DNA from: an archaeon
GTDB lineage: Archaea > Thermoproteota > Nitrososphaeria > Nitrososphaerales > CADDZS01
DNA length: 64,000 nucleotides
Assembly: GCA_029850555.1 (NCBI GenBank)
Contig: JARCRS010000075.1
Coordinates: forward strand, 1-64,000
Direction: 5' to 3'
Below, piece by piece: positions 15,859-23,551 of this stretch. The translations under genes were made by a program, and so were the position numbers. Position 1 is the stretch's first letter. Every line of letters starts with the position of its first letter. Under the pieces are notes generated by a model. That model had not been told where the DNA came from, did not search any database, and worked only from the letters and a program-made list of their open reading frames with translations.

Positions 15859-17052
15859 CTACTGATTGCCTAGACCTTTGGTTTGTGCCGCAATCTCTTC
15901 GCCCTTCCCCGAGACAAACTTACCAGCTCCTTTTGATGCGATATAAACGCCAATGTACAACGGCAGCTCCAGTGTTTCTGATTTGAATGGCCCATAGGAT
16001 CTTCCTCCCAGTTCGATCTTGGGACACATATCGACAAAAACCTGAGCCTTTTGTTCTTCGTCTTTAAGCGCTACCGCTTCACTCAGAGGATCAAATTCAG
16101 CCAAATTGTTTCCGCATTCTCGCTTGACAAGGCCGGTCTTATTATTGAGTGTTTCAGGCATTCTAAATATGCGGTGTACATCTGTTGTAACCATAGAATC
16201 AATTCTCACAGCATTTTCCGACAAAAAGCGATTCATGAATGACTCGATCTGCTTCTTAGAAAATTCATTTGCAAGTTCCGACAGGCGATTTTCAAATTGG
16301 GATCCTGAGTTGAAGGTCTGATCGTCTTCAGGCAGATCACGAATGTATCTCGCCAGTCTTCCACGCCACCCCGGATCGGTCGGAAGCAATCTTTGGGAAG
16401 CAAATATCGAGGGAGTCAGACCTCGACCCGAAAGGTAGTCTGCGATTTCGGCTCTTCCATGAGTGTCCAGTGTTTCATATGCGCTTTTCTCGACATTGAT
16501 ATGATACCCCGCATTTCCAGAGAAGTATACCTTGGTCTCGACTGGGGCGATTCCCAAGTCAAATTCCAGAAAATCGAGCAAACGGAAGGTCTCTTTCTTA
16601 GCAGCATCAAGACACATAGGACATGCCCAAGGAAGCTCGAGCAACCTGTTGCTCTTGCAGCTCCGACAGATATCTGGTCTGAGCCCGAATTCTTTTCGAC
16701 CGCAGCTCTTGCATAGCCAAATGTCATGCACTTTCTTGCATGGCTGCTTCAAAGCATCCGCATCAATGTCGAAAATTAGCTCAGCCTTTTTCCAGCCTTT
16801 TAGGTGCATTTCAGCCGTAGGATCCACGTAAAGAGAATTTGAGCAATATGCGCCTGCGGGAACTTCCCTAACAAGCATAGCGCGCAACGCGCCAATATCC
16901 TTGAAGCTCAGATGTCTGACCATCATTGCTCCAAATGGAAGATATCCAAATTCTCTCGATCCGATATCGCTAGGGGATTTTATTTGGGTACCATGACGAA
17001 AATAGTACTCCTTGAAATATCGCCTGACTATCTGCGTCGAGTTTTCGTCCAA
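15859..17052 (-). CDS. priS: DNA primase small (catalytic) subunit PriS
   Basis: Catalytic subunit of the archaeo-eukaryotic primase, which makes RNA/DNA primers at the fork. The metal-binding aspartates are in ELIFDIDADAL (D95, D97). An SGNAGYHI motif lies near residues 183-190. A cysteine-rich insert with several CxxC pairs at about 104-153 forms the zinc site. Length 397 is in the family range. The start overlaps the end of priL by 25 bases, so the two subunits are translationally coupled; gins51 follows three bases later. Confidence 0.95.
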   Translation of the reverse strand: MDENSTQIVRRYFKEYYFRHGTQIKSPSDIGSREFGYLPFGAMMVRHLSFKDIGALRAMLVREVPAGAYCSNSLYVDPTAEMHLKGWKKAELIFDIDADALKQPCKKVHDIWLCKSCGRKEFGLRPDICRSCKSNRLLELPWACPMCLDAAKKETFRLLDFLEFDLGIAPVETKVYFSGNAGYHINVEKSAYETLDTHGRAEIADYLSGRGLTPSIFASQRLLPTDPGWRGRLARYIRDLPEDDQTFNSGSQFENRLSELANEFSKKQIESFMNRFLSENAVRIDSMVTTDVHRIFRMPETLNNKTGLVKRECGNNLAEFDPLSEAVALKDEEQKAQVFVDMCPKIELGGRSYGPFKSETLELPLYIGVYIASKGAGKFVSGKGEEIAAQTKGLGNQ

Positions 17053-18176
17053 TCCCTCTTACTTCTCTCCTTAGTTTGCGTTGAGCTTGATTTTGCTCTG
17101 GTCGATTTAGAATTCTTGTCAGCTGATGCCTTTGCGAGCTCAGGGCTTTTTCTCGAAGGATATTGAAGCGGGCTAGTTATCTGGTAGCACTTTATTGGAT
17201 CCATAAAACAGAACTGATGTGTCTGCAAGGTGTTGCAGGAGGGCACTCTGTATCTGGTTCTGCCCCCCTTGAGTCCAGCTAGGTGCTCGACCTGATACCT
17301 CGTAACATTCTGCTTGAAGTCCGGAGCCTTCGGAAACAGAGCGACGATATCGTCAACACTTTTGCCTACGCTCAGCAGATAAGTCGCCATCAGGAATCTT
17401 CCATAATGGGGAACGTTTTCGCCTTTGTCTAACATATCCAAAGCTTTTCTAACGCAAGGCGGATAATTTTCTGGTGCAATGTGGATAATTGTGTAAGGAC
17501 TTTGAGGTGGCGGAGGCGCAGCTCTAATTATTTCTTTGACAACTTCCTGCAGATTTTCAGGAAGCTTTGAAACTTTGATCTCCTTCAATCTTGCCATAAT
17601 CATGATTCGGATTTCTTCTCGAATCAACCTAATGAGATCATCTTGGATCAAAAAGACCTTACCTTCACCAACTAGTCGATTTACGAGCTTCCACTCAGTC
17701 TTGTGGAACTCGCTCGCTCTTCGCAGGTACTCTTCTAGTGGAATTTTGAAATCCGGCAGCGACGGGTTCTGGTAGTTATGCTCCAATTCCAAACCAAGCG
17801 ACGTTTTGAACAATTCTTCAATTATCTTGCCATTTCTTTCTCTTTTCAGAAACTGCTCCACGCGGATCGCTTCGGCTAGTGCAAAGCGTGACATTACATG
17901 TTCGAGGTTTGTAGATTTGACTAGCATGAGGGCAACAGGAAAGGACATTATCTCAATTTCTCTGTCGCTGATGTCTTGAGAAATCTTTGCATCCTTCATT
18001 GCCTCAAGAACTCTTTGTTCGGCGCGCTTTACGACTTTTTGGTAATCATTGCTCGCCAGGTCCGAAATAGAAATGCCCTGAGATCTGATAAAATCTCCTG
18101 CCTGAGGAAGAAAAGTATATTTTGCCAAGTCATCTGAGCCGAACTGCAAATTTTGCGTCGCGTCATTTGATATCAC
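17028..18176 (-). CDS. priL: DNA primase large subunit PriL
   Basis: Regulatory subunit that binds template and helps start and count primer synthesis. The N-terminal half is helical. The C-terminal domain contains the four cysteines that hold the 4Fe-4S cluster: C241 (YPPCVRKAL), C314 (VPSC), C323 (QFC) and C330 (IKC). The tail after residue 345 is basic and Ser/Lys-rich. Length 382 is normal. It is the first gene of the priL-priS-gins51 operon, about 80 bases downstream of moaE on the same strand. Confidence 0.93.
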   Translation of the reverse strand: MISNDATQNLQFGSDDLAKYTFLPQAGDFIRSQGISISDLASNDYQKVVKRAEQRVLEAMKDAKISQDISDREIEIMSFPVALMLVKSTNLEHVMSRFALAEAIRVEQFLKRERNGKIIEELFKTSLGLELEHNYQNPSLPDFKIPLEEYLRRASEFHKTEWKLVNRLVGEGKVFLIQDDLIRLIREEIRIMIMARLKEIKVSKLPENLQEVVKEIIRAAPPPPQSPYTIIHIAPENYPPCVRKALDMLDKGENVPHYGRFLMATYLLSVGKSVDDIVALFPKAPDFKQNVTRYQVEHLAGLKGGRTRYRVPSCNTLQTHQFCFMDPIKCYQITSPLQYPSRKSPELAKASADKNSKSTRAKSSSTQTKERSKRDWTKTRRR

Positions 18177-18255
18177 ATGTTTTCTGGTTCTTATGCCTTG
18201 AGCTTACAAGTTCCTAGAGAGATCCGCCAAAAGGGAAAACACCGAACTTTTGGTT

Positions 18256-18687
18256 TCATTCAATCCAAGCCGAAGATCCGTCTGAATAGATTTCTTGCTT
18301 GAAAAGCGCTGGCTCTTTTTTGTACCTCTCAACGGTTTCCCGAAGAGCTTTGAAACCGATGTCTCTACGTGGAGCAGACAAGGCAACCAGTACAACTGGC
18401 TCTCCGGGCTTGAACCGGCCGAGCGCGTGTACAATAAGAATATCATTCAAGTGGAACTTTCTCTTTGTTTCTGCGCATATATTTCGAAGAACTTTGTTTG
18501 CGTGTGTTTCGTAGGACTCCATCACAAGGGTCTTGATCTTTTTAGATCCGTCTGAGCTCTCTTTTCTTGCGACTCCCAAAAAACTGGTGACACAGCCTGT
18601 ATCTTCCGATAGCTTTGAAAGAAAGTCACAATAGATTCGACCGAAATCAATACGCTCCTTTGAATAAACGCCTGTTTCGATTCGCAT
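18256..18687 (-). CDS. moaE: Molybdopterin synthase catalytic subunit MoaE
   Basis: Works with MoaD to insert the dithiolene sulfurs into precursor Z, the second step of molybdenum-cofactor synthesis. Seen: the central ALGRFKPGE motif, APRRDIGFKA, and the C-terminal RYKKEPALFKQE segment containing the catalytic lysines (K123/K124 and K130). Length 143 is typical. It lies 15 bases downstream of moaB in a moaC-moaB-moaE operon, while moaD diverges from that operon. The product feeds three molybdenum hydroxylases encoded in this window. Confidence 0.93.
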   Translation of the reverse strand: MRIETGVYSKERIDFGRIYCDFLSKLSEDTGCVTSFLGVARKESSDGSKKIKTLVMESYETHANKVLRNICAETKRKFHLNDILIVHALGRFKPGEPVVLVALSAPRRDIGFKALRETVERYKKEPALFKQEIYSDGSSAWIE

Positions 18688-18702
18688 TTCTCGATCGATC
18701 TT

Positions 18703-19233
18703 TCATGGCTTACTATTGGCAATAAACACGGCGTGAGGCAATTCCTTCAGTGCAAGGCTCAATCCAAGTTTGACGCCGTCGGGAGAGCCCGGCAGACAAA
18801 AGATTGGTTTGTTCCCTATCACGCCGGCAAGAGCTCTCGTCATAATAGAGGCAGAACCTATAGAGTCATAACTTAATCGTCGAAAACCTTCGCCGAACCC
18901 TTGGAGTTCTTTTTCAAGAAGAAGTGAAATCGCCTCAATTGTAACGTCTCGTGGAGCTATTCCTGTTCCACCCATTAGAATTATTGCATCAGCATTTCTT
19001 TCAAAAAGTGCTTTCAGGACGCGCAACCTGATCATTTGTTTATCATCATCGACTAGCTCGAGGAAGGCATCATGCCCCGCTCTCTTGCACATGGAGAGGG
19101 CCAGTTCACCAGAATCATCCTTGATTGAGTGGTCTCTGAATCTACTGGAACTAATTGTTACAAGTGCAATTGTCAGTTTTTTCGGTGACTCATGCTTGTG
19201 CTTCTCCGGAGCGCGTGATTTATGGCCGGGCAA
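18703..19233 (-). CDS. moaB: Molybdenum cofactor protein MoaB/MogA family
   Basis: Adenylates molybdopterin before metal insertion, or plays an equivalent role in archaea. The MoCF-binding domain shows TISSSRF near the N terminus, the GGTGIAPRDVTIEA signature at about 93-106, and LPGSPDGVKLG near the end. A 20-residue basic tail precedes the domain. Length 176 matches MoaB. It starts four bases after the moaC stop. Confidence 0.92.
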   Translation of the reverse strand: MPGHKSRAPEKHKHESPKKLTIALVTISSSRFRDHSIKDDSGELALSMCKRAGHDAFLELVDDDKQMIRLRVLKALFERNADAIILMGGTGIAPRDVTIEAISLLLEKELQGFGEGFRRLSYDSIGSASIMTRALAGVIGNKPIFCLPGSPDGVKLGLSLALKELPHAVFIANSKP

Positions 19234-19236
19234 ATT

Positions 19237-19707
19237 TCAATACGACCCCTCTTTCTTCTTTTTCACTACATGAATATTCGTAATTTTCGTCTTAGGATAC
19301 TGGCCCTTTGAATCCTTTTCGTACTTCTTAACGACATCCCAAACATTGAGCAGTGCATTTGTCACCGAATTCAGGGCTTCCATTTCCACGCCAGTTTTGC
19401 TTGATGCAACAACTGTTGCTCGCGCGGTGATGGAATTCTTAGCTTTGAACAACTCGACCGAGATACTTTCAATTGGAATAGGGTGACACATGACTAAGAC
19501 TCGAGGTGTCGACTTGACCGCTTGAATCGCACCAATAGTAGCTATCTGAATAGGATCTCCCTTCTCGATTTCGCCCTTTTCGATGAGTACAAGCGTAGAC
19601 CGCTTGAGTTCGATCTTCCCTTCGGCAATAGCTTCACGTCGAACTACGGGCTTGTTTGATATGTCAATCATCTTCGGCAGAGTAGTCGACGAAATAGATG
19701 TTTTCAA
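19237..19707 (-). CDS. moaC: Cyclic pyranopterin monophosphate synthase MoaC
   Basis: Second enzyme of molybdopterin synthesis, converting the MoaA product to cPMP. Seen: MIDISNKP near residue 13, the MCHPIPI motif with the conserved His at about 99, the GVEMEAL motif with the catalytic Glu at about 131, and a C-terminal basic tail. Length 156 is usual. It is the first gene of the moaCBE operon, and its start lies about 140 bases from the divergent moaD. Confidence 0.94.
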   Translation of the reverse strand: MKTSISSTTLPKMIDISNKPVVRREAIAEGKIELKRSTLVLIEKGEIEKGDPIQIATIGAIQAVKSTPRVLVMCHPIPIESISVELFKAKNSITARATVVASSKTGVEMEALNSVTNALLNVWDVVKKYEKDSKGQYPKTKITNIHVVKKKKEGSY

Positions 19708-19845
19708 CGGGAATCTCGCTGTTCATTAATTGCGCAAACTGGCAACATTATTGTCTTTCGGAGCTCTTTCGATTTTCGGTAGGAAGTGTCGGTAAGAAAG
19801 GAAAGAAAGCTCTTAATTCATCTAAGATACGAATTGCATCCTACT

Positions 19846-20142
19846 TTGGCCGACATTGGTATCCGCTATTTCGGTGCTCTTCGTGAGATAATGGGTAAGA
19901 GATCTGAGAATGTCATGATTTCAGATTCTGCAAGCCTGATGGATCTCTTAGATAAATTGGGAGATAAACATGGGACAAAATTTCGAAACTTTGTCTTTGG
20001 GTCTGGCGGAAAGATTCGCGAAGGGATAGCGTTTGCCGTCAATGGAGACACGATTGCGAGCTCGAGACTTCGTGATGTACCCTGCAAGAAAGTCAAAGAA
20101 TTTGTTATTTTGCCTCCGATAAGTGGAGGATGTTGGATTTGA
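19846..20142 (+). CDS. moaD: MoaD/ubiquitin-like sulfur carrier with C-terminal extension after GG
   Basis: Beta-grasp sulfur carrier that forms a C-terminal thiocarboxylate and donates sulfur in MoaE, and in some archaea also modifies proteins. Seen: GIRYFGALREIMG at the N terminus and PPISGG near the C terminus, both typical of MoaD. Unusually the protein does not stop at the di-glycine: GGA GGA is followed by TGT TGG ATT TGA, adding Cys-Trp-Ile. The tail would have to be removed before activation, as in ubiquitin precursors. I prefer the TTG at 19846, which gives 98 residues and a normal MoaD N terminus; a GTG at 19786 would add 20 residues. The gene diverges from moaC. Confidence 0.85.
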   Translation: MADIGIRYFGALREIMGKRSENVMISDSASLMDLLDKLGDKHGTKFRNFVFGSGGKIREGIAFAVNGDTIASSRLRDVPCKKVKEFVILPPISGGCWI

Positions 20143-20197
20143 TTCTAATCTCAACCAAAATCATTCTAGTCTGGCGCAAAGCTAAATTGGATAAAAG

Positions 20198-20536
20198 ATG
20201 GCTCAACCCATTGGAATAAACTTGAACTCTATCTTGATAGTTTCAGCGGATGTAATCGCGGGAAAGGAAGAAGAATTCAACAAATGGTATGATGAACATC
20301 ACATACCGGTGTATTCGGGTAAAATGCCTCTCCTCAAATCTGTAAAAAGATTTTACTCAAAGAAATCTACACCACAATTCATTGCAATTTACGAATATGC
20401 TTCTTTTAGCGATCTAAAAAATTCAATGGCAAGTAAAGAGTCAGAACTAGCTGGGAAAGACGCGGATGAGCAGGTCGGAATTTTAGTAAAGTCGTTTGCG
20501 TACAACATGTACTCGCAAATATACCCGATACAATAG
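20198..20536 (+). CDS. Small dimeric alpha-beta barrel (EthD-like) protein
   Basis: A 112-residue protein with the EEEFNKWYDEHHIP motif of EthD and related ferredoxin-like dimeric barrel proteins. A KSVKRFYS strand, an IAIYEYASF strand and a helical NSMASKE region follow. Members often act on or bind aromatic or polyketide-like compounds, but many have no known role. It lies 56 bases after moaD on the same strand. No catalytic residue can be named with confidence. Confidence 0.7.
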   Translation: MAQPIGINLNSILIVSADVIAGKEEEFNKWYDEHHIPVYSGKMPLLKSVKRFYSKKSTPQFIAIYEYASFSDLKNSMASKESELAGKDADEQVGILVKSFAYNMYSQIYPIQ

Positions 20537-20650
20537 TACGCTTTGCTTTGAAATTAGTCAACTTAAGAGATTCGACAAGTGTTCAGTGCTTCTCGTTTTT
20601 CTGCGAGCAATTAAATAATACCTGCGGAGTTTGCTTATCTAGAAAAAGAG

Positions 20651-21235
20651 ATGTCAGCACAAAACCAGCTAGATCAACTCGATTCGCTGAAAGAGTCCCT
20701 CGCGAAAACCATTGAAGCGCTTCGTTCTTCGAACCCAGCATTCGAGCATGCATACGAGACATACATTCAACAATACGGCAGAGACACAGTTTCGATCATT
20801 GATCCAATCAACCTCGTAGATACGGTCGATCCAGTGATCTTAGTTTTCGGAAGGAATACAGCAATCAGATACTTTGACTCAAAGAAGTTAATCTCTGGTT
20901 CTTTCGGCTCTTTAAATCTAAAGCAGGGAACAGAGTACATTATTGGTCGTAGACAACCACAGGATTCAAAATTAATGATTTGGAGTCCTAAGGGCGACGA
21001 GGTGGAACTAGAAGGTTACAATCCAGAGGTCGGAATAATACCCTCACGCATCCATGCCACAATAGTCTTTCGAGACGATCGGCATATCTTTTTCGCAGAC
21101 CTTGTTAGTTCCTCTGGTACCGTCTTAATCGGCGAATCAAAACGCCAGGCCGCTTTTGTTCGTGTCTATGATCCCGGCTCAGCAGAATTTCCAAGGATTA
21201 AGCTAACACGCGTGTACACATCGAGAAAAGACTAG
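20651..21235 (+). CDS. FHA-domain protein
   Basis: Phosphothreonine-binding forkhead-associated domain preceded by a helical N-terminal part. The domain covers about residues 85-185: YIIGRRQ carries the first-strand Gly-Arg, IPSRIHATIVF carries the Ser-Arg-x-His core, and DLVSSSGTVL corresponds to the Asn-Gly-Thr turn with Ser-Gly-Thr here. Binding of a phosphorylated partner is expected, perhaps in DNA repair or signalling. No kinase gene is adjacent. A TTAAATAATA element at about 20610 is a plausible TATA box for this single gene. Confidence 0.75.
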   Translation: MSAQNQLDQLDSLKESLAKTIEALRSSNPAFEHAYETYIQQYGRDTVSIIDPINLVDTVDPVILVFGRNTAIRYFDSKKLISGSFGSLNLKQGTEYIIGRRQPQDSKLMIWSPKGDEVELEGYNPEVGIIPSRIHATIVFRDDRHIFFADLVSSSGTVLIGESKRQAAFVRVYDPGSAEFPRIKLTRVYTSRKD

Positions 21236-21294
21236 TTTCAACTAGTGCATATTTCCCCTGTTTTGGTCGAGTACAAAGTATAAATCTGGGAAAT

Positions 21295-21501
21295 TTGGCC
21301 CCAATTTTCGGTGTTAGAGTTTTGAGAGCTTCTGAAACACTCGGATTCGCATGCATAGTTGTCAGCATAATCATTTTCGCTATTCTTATGGTGTTCCTTT
21401 TCGTTCCTGGGATTGCAATTTATTTGCCAGGGACTTTGATTGGCGTAGGCAGTATTGTTGCGGTTATTTTTCTCGCGGTAGGTTTGCTAGGGAAAGAATA
21501 G
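21295..21501 (+). CDS. Small two-helix membrane protein
   Basis: A 68-residue protein from a TTG start with two long hydrophobic stretches (about 17-41 and 45-64), so a helical hairpin in the membrane. No family recognised. A GTATAAATC TATA element lies at 21275-21283, too close for a leaderless TTG start, so the true start may be a little further in. It lies between the FHA gene and a small zinc protein gene on the same strand. Confidence 0.45.
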   Translation: MAPIFGVRVLRASETLGFACIVVSIIIFAILMVFLFVPGIAIYLPGTLIGVGSIVAVIFLAVGLLGKE

Positions 21502-21526
21502 CAGTAATTCTGTAGATAGGCGCTCT

Positions 21527-21763
21527 GTGTTTGCTTATTTTCTAGCGAACACTGCGATGCATTTAATCGGAGGATTACGATATGTATCCCGAAACCGGGT
21601 GATCGTTAGTTCGCAACTAGTAATTTGTCCAAAATGCGGAGAAGCTTTTGAGATTGACAAAGTAGAGCCTCATGTAAGGATCTGCCAGGGACGTCGGCCC
21701 GATAAATCTTCCAAGCTCCCCAGCCACGAACCAAGTCATGAAATGAAAGAAGGGGGGGCGTAG
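21527..21763 (+). CDS. Small protein with a CxxC-x-HxxxC zinc finger
   Basis: Up to 78 residues from a GTG start. The convincing part is CPKCGEAFEIDKVEPHVRIC, a C2HC-type zinc finger like those in UBZ-like and other small binding proteins, followed by a basic then acidic tail ending in GGA. The first 25 residues are less convincing, and the start may be a GTG near 21600. No function assigned. Confidence 0.45.
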   Translation: MFAYFLANTAMHLIGGLRYVSRNRVIVSSQLVICPKCGEAFEIDKVEPHVRICQGRRPDKSSKLPSHEPSHEMKEGGA

Positions 21764-21845
21764 CTTCTCTATTCTATAGGCGCCGTATCTTTCCCGATCA
21801 TAACGAGATGAGATGGAGAAAAGGCCACACATTGTAGTCCAAAAG

Positions 21846-22220
21846 TTAGAGCAAATCGTGAAAGAAATCTATAGCTGTTAAAGCAGTTAACCAAGAGGCT
21901 CCGATGATCTTGTAGGACGAAGGGATTCTCAGGAGCCACTCAACAGAAAAGTAACCAACTAGTAGAACAAAGCCAAACGCAACGAAATAATCCGTTCCCA
22001 TCATGTAGTATAGCGGGTTTCCTTCTTGCCCGATTCCCGCGAACATGATAATTCTAGTCAGATACATCGCGAAGAAATGCATCAGGATACCTGAGATCGA
22101 GAGTGTCAAGAAAGCGATCTTGAGCCGAGAACTGGCTTTTTTACCATGTTTCTTGAATTTTTGCGACATGAACTCATCTTGAGAACCCAATTTGGAACTT
22201 ATTTCTTCTTGACCTTGCAA
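21846..22220 (-). CDS. Small membrane protein, three predicted helices
   Basis: A 124-residue protein with a polar basic N terminus (about 35 residues) and three hydrophobic segments near 35-58, 72-95 and 100-120. The segment NPLYYMMGTDYFV before the second helix resembles small DUF5658-like membrane proteins, but I would not name the family. It converges on the zinc-finger gene and diverges from the DUF971 gene. Confidence 0.6.
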   Translation of the reverse strand: MQGQEEISSKLGSQDEFMSQKFKKHGKKASSRLKIAFLTLSISGILMHFFAMYLTRIIMFAGIGQEGNPLYYMMGTDYFVAFGFVLLVGYFSVEWLLRIPSSYKIIGASWLTALTAIDFFHDLL

Positions 22221-22396
22221 AAGATCTCTTCCGGAGAAACTTGATTAAAAACGGAAGAACCTTCGCTTATGCCTGAATTAGATTCGCTGCAGATCAGGCT
22301 ACAGTAAAAGTAAAGCAGCTAAGGAGTACAGATTAGTTATTGAAAGCGAGTGAATGGGCTCATTTAAGTGCTCGGGCGTTCAGATAAATTTAGTTG

Positions 22397-22744
22397 ATGG
22401 ACCCAAAAAAATTAGAAGTTTCTACCATCGATGGCACTATCTCAATATTATGGTCGGATGGGCACGTCTCGAAATACTCGCCTCTCAACTTGAGAAGAGA
22501 GTGTCCTTGTGCGATGTGCAAGGGGGAACCAGGAGTGTTTGGAAGACATTATGCAGTGGAAAAGTCCAATGTTGACCCTAAAGTTCAGCCGGAAGAAATC
22601 GAATCTGTCGGGAGATATGGCCTCAAAATCGCTTGGAGCGACAGACACGACCTTGGCATATACACGTTCGAATATCTAAGGGATCTTTGTGAATGCGAGG
22701 ATTGCGAAATCAGTAGGAACGCACAGCGAGGGGAAAACGAATAA
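22397..22744 (+). CDS. DUF971 / GBBH-like N-terminal domain protein
   Basis: Stand-alone domain with a zinc or iron site, seen in proteins tied to iron-sulfur assembly (often fused to or near Mrp/ApbC ATPases) and at the N terminus of gamma-butyrobetaine hydroxylases. The signature ILWSDGHVSKYSP, then LRRECPCAMCKG, is clear. A second strand set IAWSDRHDLGIYTFEYLR ends in LCECEDCE. The ATG at 22397 follows a GATAAATTTAG TATA-like element, so the message is probably leaderless or nearly so. The next gene starts at its stop codon, forming an operon. Confidence 0.8.
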   Translation: MDPKKLEVSTIDGTISILWSDGHVSKYSPLNLRRECPCAMCKGEPGVFGRHYAVEKSNVDPKVQPEEIESVGRYGLKIAWSDRHDLGIYTFEYLRDLCECEDCEISRNAQRGENE

Positions 22745-23482
22745 TTGGATGATCTCATACTGGAGCTTTACTTCGATCAGGCCGCCTCCTACAGGGAAGA
22801 CTTGGTCGATATCAGAAATCGATGCAATAATCTACAGAAGGATCATAATGCCACTTTTCTTCAAATTGAGAGAGGCGGCTTATCCTCAGTCAGAACGAGA
22901 CTAGTAGAAAATGCTATTCGTGGCCTCATTCCTCAAGAACGGGGCTCTATAGTCACATCCCGAGGATTTCTTCTGCCACTCTCGAATTCAAAGAATCTCA
23001 ACTTGACAAACACCCCAGTTCTTTTGGTCAAATCCAAAGAAAAACTGTTCTATGTTTTCCCGTGTTTGATCGGGGAGACCTATTTTAGCGTCACAGGGGG
23101 CCTAGTTCACTTACTTCTTAACCTCCCAGCGCTTCCTCCCCTAATTGGACAGATGGAAGAAACAGTCTCCGACCGCGTTTTGAATGACATTGACAGCTTT
23201 GAGAAGGGATTGAGACTGGAAGGTCGGGATGTCGATACCTCTGCTGGTACTGCCGATCTTGTCTTCCTTGATTATCGAGGAAAACATGTTGTAGTTGAGA
23301 TTGAGAGAGAAGCGACCGATAATGCTCTTGGTCAAATACTTCGTCTTTGTGCTGCTTACGAGAAGAAATTCGGTCTTGCTAGAGACGACGTGAGAGCAGT
23401 GATAGCCTGCTTGAGAATCCATGAGTACATTAGGGAAGCCTCAAAGAGAGCTGGCGTCGAGATCTGGGTGGCCAAAACGTAA
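22745..23482 (+). CDS. NucS-like PD-(D/E)xK nuclease-domain protein with an ExE active-site variant
   Basis: The C-terminal ~100 residues match the nuclease domain of NucS/EndoMS: EKGLRLEGRDVDT, then GTADLVFLDYRGKHVVVEIE, then ALGQILRL. Metal-site residues D171 and E185 and the downstream Q197 are present, but the lysine of the ExK motif is Glu (E187). BamHI shows that an ExE site can still cut DNA, so this may be altered rather than dead. The N-terminal 140 residues do not look like the NucS beta barrel and I cannot assign them. The TTG start directly abuts the DUF971 stop. DNA mismatch or branched-DNA cleavage is the family role; here it is only suggested. Confidence 0.7.
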   Translation: MDDLILELYFDQAASYREDLVDIRNRCNNLQKDHNATFLQIERGGLSSVRTRLVENAIRGLIPQERGSIVTSRGFLLPLSNSKNLNLTNTPVLLVKSKEKLFYVFPCLIGETYFSVTGGLVHLLLNLPALPPLIGQMEETVSDRVLNDIDSFEKGLRLEGRDVDTSAGTADLVFLDYRGKHVVVEIEREATDNALGQILRLCAAYEKKFGLARDDVRAVIACLRIHEYIREASKRAGVEIWVAKT

Positions 23483-23551
23483 GATCATTGACAGGAATTT
23501 TTTTCAAGAAGGTAACTAGAACTCACTCCTCGGAGCCCTAAGAGCTCGAAC

